A stretch of 14,702 nt of DNA from Fusobacteriaceae bacterium UBA2433 (lineage in GTDB: Bacteria > Fusobacteriota > Fusobacteriia > Fusobacteriales > Fusobacteriaceae), in the NCBI GenBank assembly GCA_002342785.1, contig DDQV01000087.1, positions 1 to 14,702 of the forward strand. Direction: 5' to 3'. The notes under the pieces were generated by a model. It searched no databases. It was not told the DNA's origin and saw only the letters and a list, made by a program, of their open reading frames with translations. This document shows positions 14,695 through 14,702 of this stretch, piece after piece. Numbering within the stretch: the first letter of the stretch is position 1; each line of letters opens with the position of its first letter. The translations under genes and the position numbers were made by a program.

Positions 14695-14702
14695 ATGAAT
14701 AG
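14695..14702 (+). CDS. Start of a gene cut by the right edge
   Basis: ATG 14695 is preceded by TTAGGAGATCAACT (ribosome site, spacing 7) and lies about 35 bases downstream of a good promoter. Only two full codons (Met-Asn) are in the window, so nothing can be said about the product. Confidence 0.5.

Overview
The window is a very AT-rich bacterial chromosome segment. Its Shine-Dalgarno sequences are strong (AGGAGG or AGGGG types), intergenic gaps are short, and many sigma70-type promoters and intrinsic terminators can be read directly. Gene content suggests an anaerobic, fermentative organism of the Fusobacteriota (Ilyobacter/Propionigenium/Fusobacterium type): low GC, citrate-lyase maturation genes, a long-chain flavodoxin, TcdA, and Gram-negative-style hybrid kinases with c-di-GMP enzymes. 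This placement is inferred from composition and gene mix, and a clostridial host is not excluded. No phage, insertion sequence, CRISPR array, tRNA or rRNA was seen.

Left part (1-3500, all on the minus strand). Three transcription units read leftward. The first is tcdA (tRNA t6A cyclisation) followed by a long-chain flavodoxin, with a good promoter at 3427-3455 and a terminator at 2101-2127. The second is a single 68-residue unknown protein with a perfect-consensus promoter (TTGACA-17-TATAAT), a strong ribosome binding site and its own terminator. The third is a YycJ/WalJ-type metallo-beta-lactamase-fold hydrolase, then a diverged uracil-DNA-glycosylase-family protein that has lost its usual key residues, then the start of a 5-formyltetrahydrofolate cyclo-ligase that runs off the left edge.

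Middle (3461-6125, minus strand). citC-citX-citG form a compact operon that makes and activates the prosthetic group of citrate lyase (or of the related citramalate lyase). The lyase subunit genes citD, citE and citF are absent from this operon. Downstream lie two tandem hairpins with the same loop sequence, then a bidirectional-looking terminator. Upstream is a 220-base divergent promoter region with an inverted repeat and an 11-base-period direct repeat beside the citC promoter.

Right part (6202-14702, plus strand). A membrane protein with a degenerate GGDEF and an intact EAL domain (probable c-di-GMP phosphodiesterase) has its own promoter and terminator. It is followed by a tight four-gene operon: a 1313-residue dCache-GAF-coiled coil-histidine kinase with three receiver domains, a CheR methyltransferase, a stand-alone CheB methylesterase domain, and a receiver-GGDEF diguanylate cyclase with intact active and inhibitory sites. 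The simplest reading is that an external signal sensed by the kinase, perhaps tuned by reversible methylation, is passed to the cyclase to raise c-di-GMP, while the upstream EAL protein lowers it. A new transcription unit starts at the right edge.
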